DNA from: Deltaproteobacteria bacterium
GTDB lineage: Bacteria > Desulfobacterota_D > UBA1144 > Nemesobacterales > N074bin48
NCBI GenBank assembly: GCA_004356685.1
Contig: SMWS01000132.1
Location: 1-6,240 of the forward strand
Direction of reading: 5' to 3'
DNA: 6,240 bases
Each line of letters begins with the position of its first letter. Positions within the stretch are counted from its first letter, which is position 1. The notes below the pieces were generated by a model. It was not told where the DNA came from. It searched no databases and saw only the letters and a program-made list of their open reading frames with translations. Made by a program: the position numbers and the translations under genes. Below are positions 5,713 to 6,240 of this stretch, piece after piece.

Positions 5713-5736
5713 AAAGCTCCAGTAAACTGAAGCTTT
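5713..5736. terminator. Terminator between convergent miaE and the outer-membrane barrel gene
   Basis: AAAGCT/AGCTTT and CAG/CTG form a stem with one C-A mismatch and a TAAA loop. On the minus strand the stem runs into six T (AGCTTTTTTATGCC), a good U-tract for the barrel gene ending at 5765. On the plus strand the tail is only TTTGTAATTTATA, so termination of miaE here is likely but weaker. Confidence 0.75.
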
Positions 5737-5764
5737 GTAATTTATATAAAATGATTTTTCTTTA

Positions 5765-6240
5765 TTATAATTTTAGCCCAAAACCAAATTGAATAGTAGT
5801 AAATTTAGCTTCTTGAGTTGTTAAATCTTCATCCAAAATATTAGTAAATCCATAATGTACTCTTGCATCGATAAAGAGTTCGTCGGTAATCATATATTCT
5901 ATTCCAGCAACCCCTGAAAAAGTAAATGTAGAAAATCCATCATCCTTTCCCCAAGTTTTCAGGCTTACCATTGGACCTGCTCCAACTGTAAAGAATTCTC
6001 CGAGAGAAAATCGAAACAAAATAGGAAGTTGTATATAATCTGCTCTAAGACCTTCTGCTTGTGCGCCTTCGGCAGAATATTGAAGTTCTGCAAGAATAGA
6101 AAATGTAGTTGAAATACCATAATCTACAAAAACTCCAAATACAAAACCGTTTCGATGTTTGTTTTCAAACGTAGGATCTGGGCTAAAATCCAAATTAGAG
6201 ATGTTAAGTCCAGCTCTTACTCCCCATTTTATTTCAGGAG
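5765..6240 (-). CDS. PorT-family outer-membrane beta-barrel protein (3' part)
   Basis: The minus-strand frame is open from the right edge and gives 157 visible residues ending QFGFGLKL and a TAA. It should not be started at the TTG at 6193, because the frame continues upstream with PEIKWGVRAGLNISN, typical of the first strand of these barrels. The visible part alternates amphipathic strands and turns: GFVFGVFVDYGI, FSILAELQYSAEG, DYIQLPILFRF, FFTVGAGPMVSL, FSGVAGIEYMI, LFIDARVHYGF and TTIQFGFGLKL. The 'YIQLPILFRF' strand and the final aromatic strand are characteristic of the PorT/OMP_b-brl_2 type small outer-membrane barrel of Bacteroidota. The signal peptide is outside the window. The specific role is unknown; most such proteins are not part of the type IX secretion system despite the family name. 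Confidence 0.85.
   Translation of the reverse strand, partial: PEIKWGVRAGLNISNLDFSPDPTFENKHRNGFVFGVFVDYGISTTFSILAELQYSAEGAQAEGLRADYIQLPILFRFSLGEFFTVGAGPMVSLKTWGKDDGFSTFTFSGVAGIEYMITDELFIDARVHYGFTNILDEDLTTQEAKFTTIQFGFGLKL

Overview
The window is AT-rich (low-GC) chromosomal DNA that looks like a member of the Flavobacteriaceae (Bacteroidota). Four things point there: the DnaX protein has no zinc-finger cysteines and starts with a flavobacterial-type N-terminus; start codons have A-rich leaders and no Shine-Dalgarno sequence; promoters match the Bacteroidota -7 motif TAnnTTTG; and there is a PorT-like outer-membrane beta-barrel gene and an RsmD gene that directly follows what looks like a DUF3822 gene. 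Nothing suggests a phage, plasmid or insertion sequence.

Layout. (1) Positions 1-710: the 3' end of a probable DUF3822 gene, then rsmD (16S rRNA guanine-N2 methyltransferase), with stop and start codons directly adjacent. (2) 890-2766: three co-directional genes with 31-34 bp gaps, forming an apparent operon for the cell envelope: two tandemly duplicated NTF2/SnoaL-like lipoproteins (about half identical, aligned without gaps over the first 160 residues) and a secreted protein built from two similar halves. (3) 2795-2821: a strong hairpin terminator that works in both directions and is shared with the next gene. (4) 2831-3206, minus strand: the RNase P RNA gene rnpB, recognised by its conserved core and a compensated P4 helix. 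It carries two related palindromic hairpins. (5) 3207-3334: a divergent promoter region with a heptamer tandem repeat. (6) 3335-5701: dnaX (DNA polymerase III tau/gamma) and miaE (tRNA hydroxylase), 18 bp apart and probably co-transcribed. (7) 5713-5736: a terminator between convergent genes. (8) 5765-6240, minus strand: the 3' part of an outer-membrane beta-barrel gene that runs off the window.

Most of the window is housekeeping: rRNA methylation, tRNA 5' maturation, clamp loading and tRNA modification. The two points most worth following up are a run of ten A at the end of the dnaX collar domain, where both alternative frames stop within a few codons (a possible slippage site giving a short gamma form), and the uncharacterised three-gene envelope cassette.
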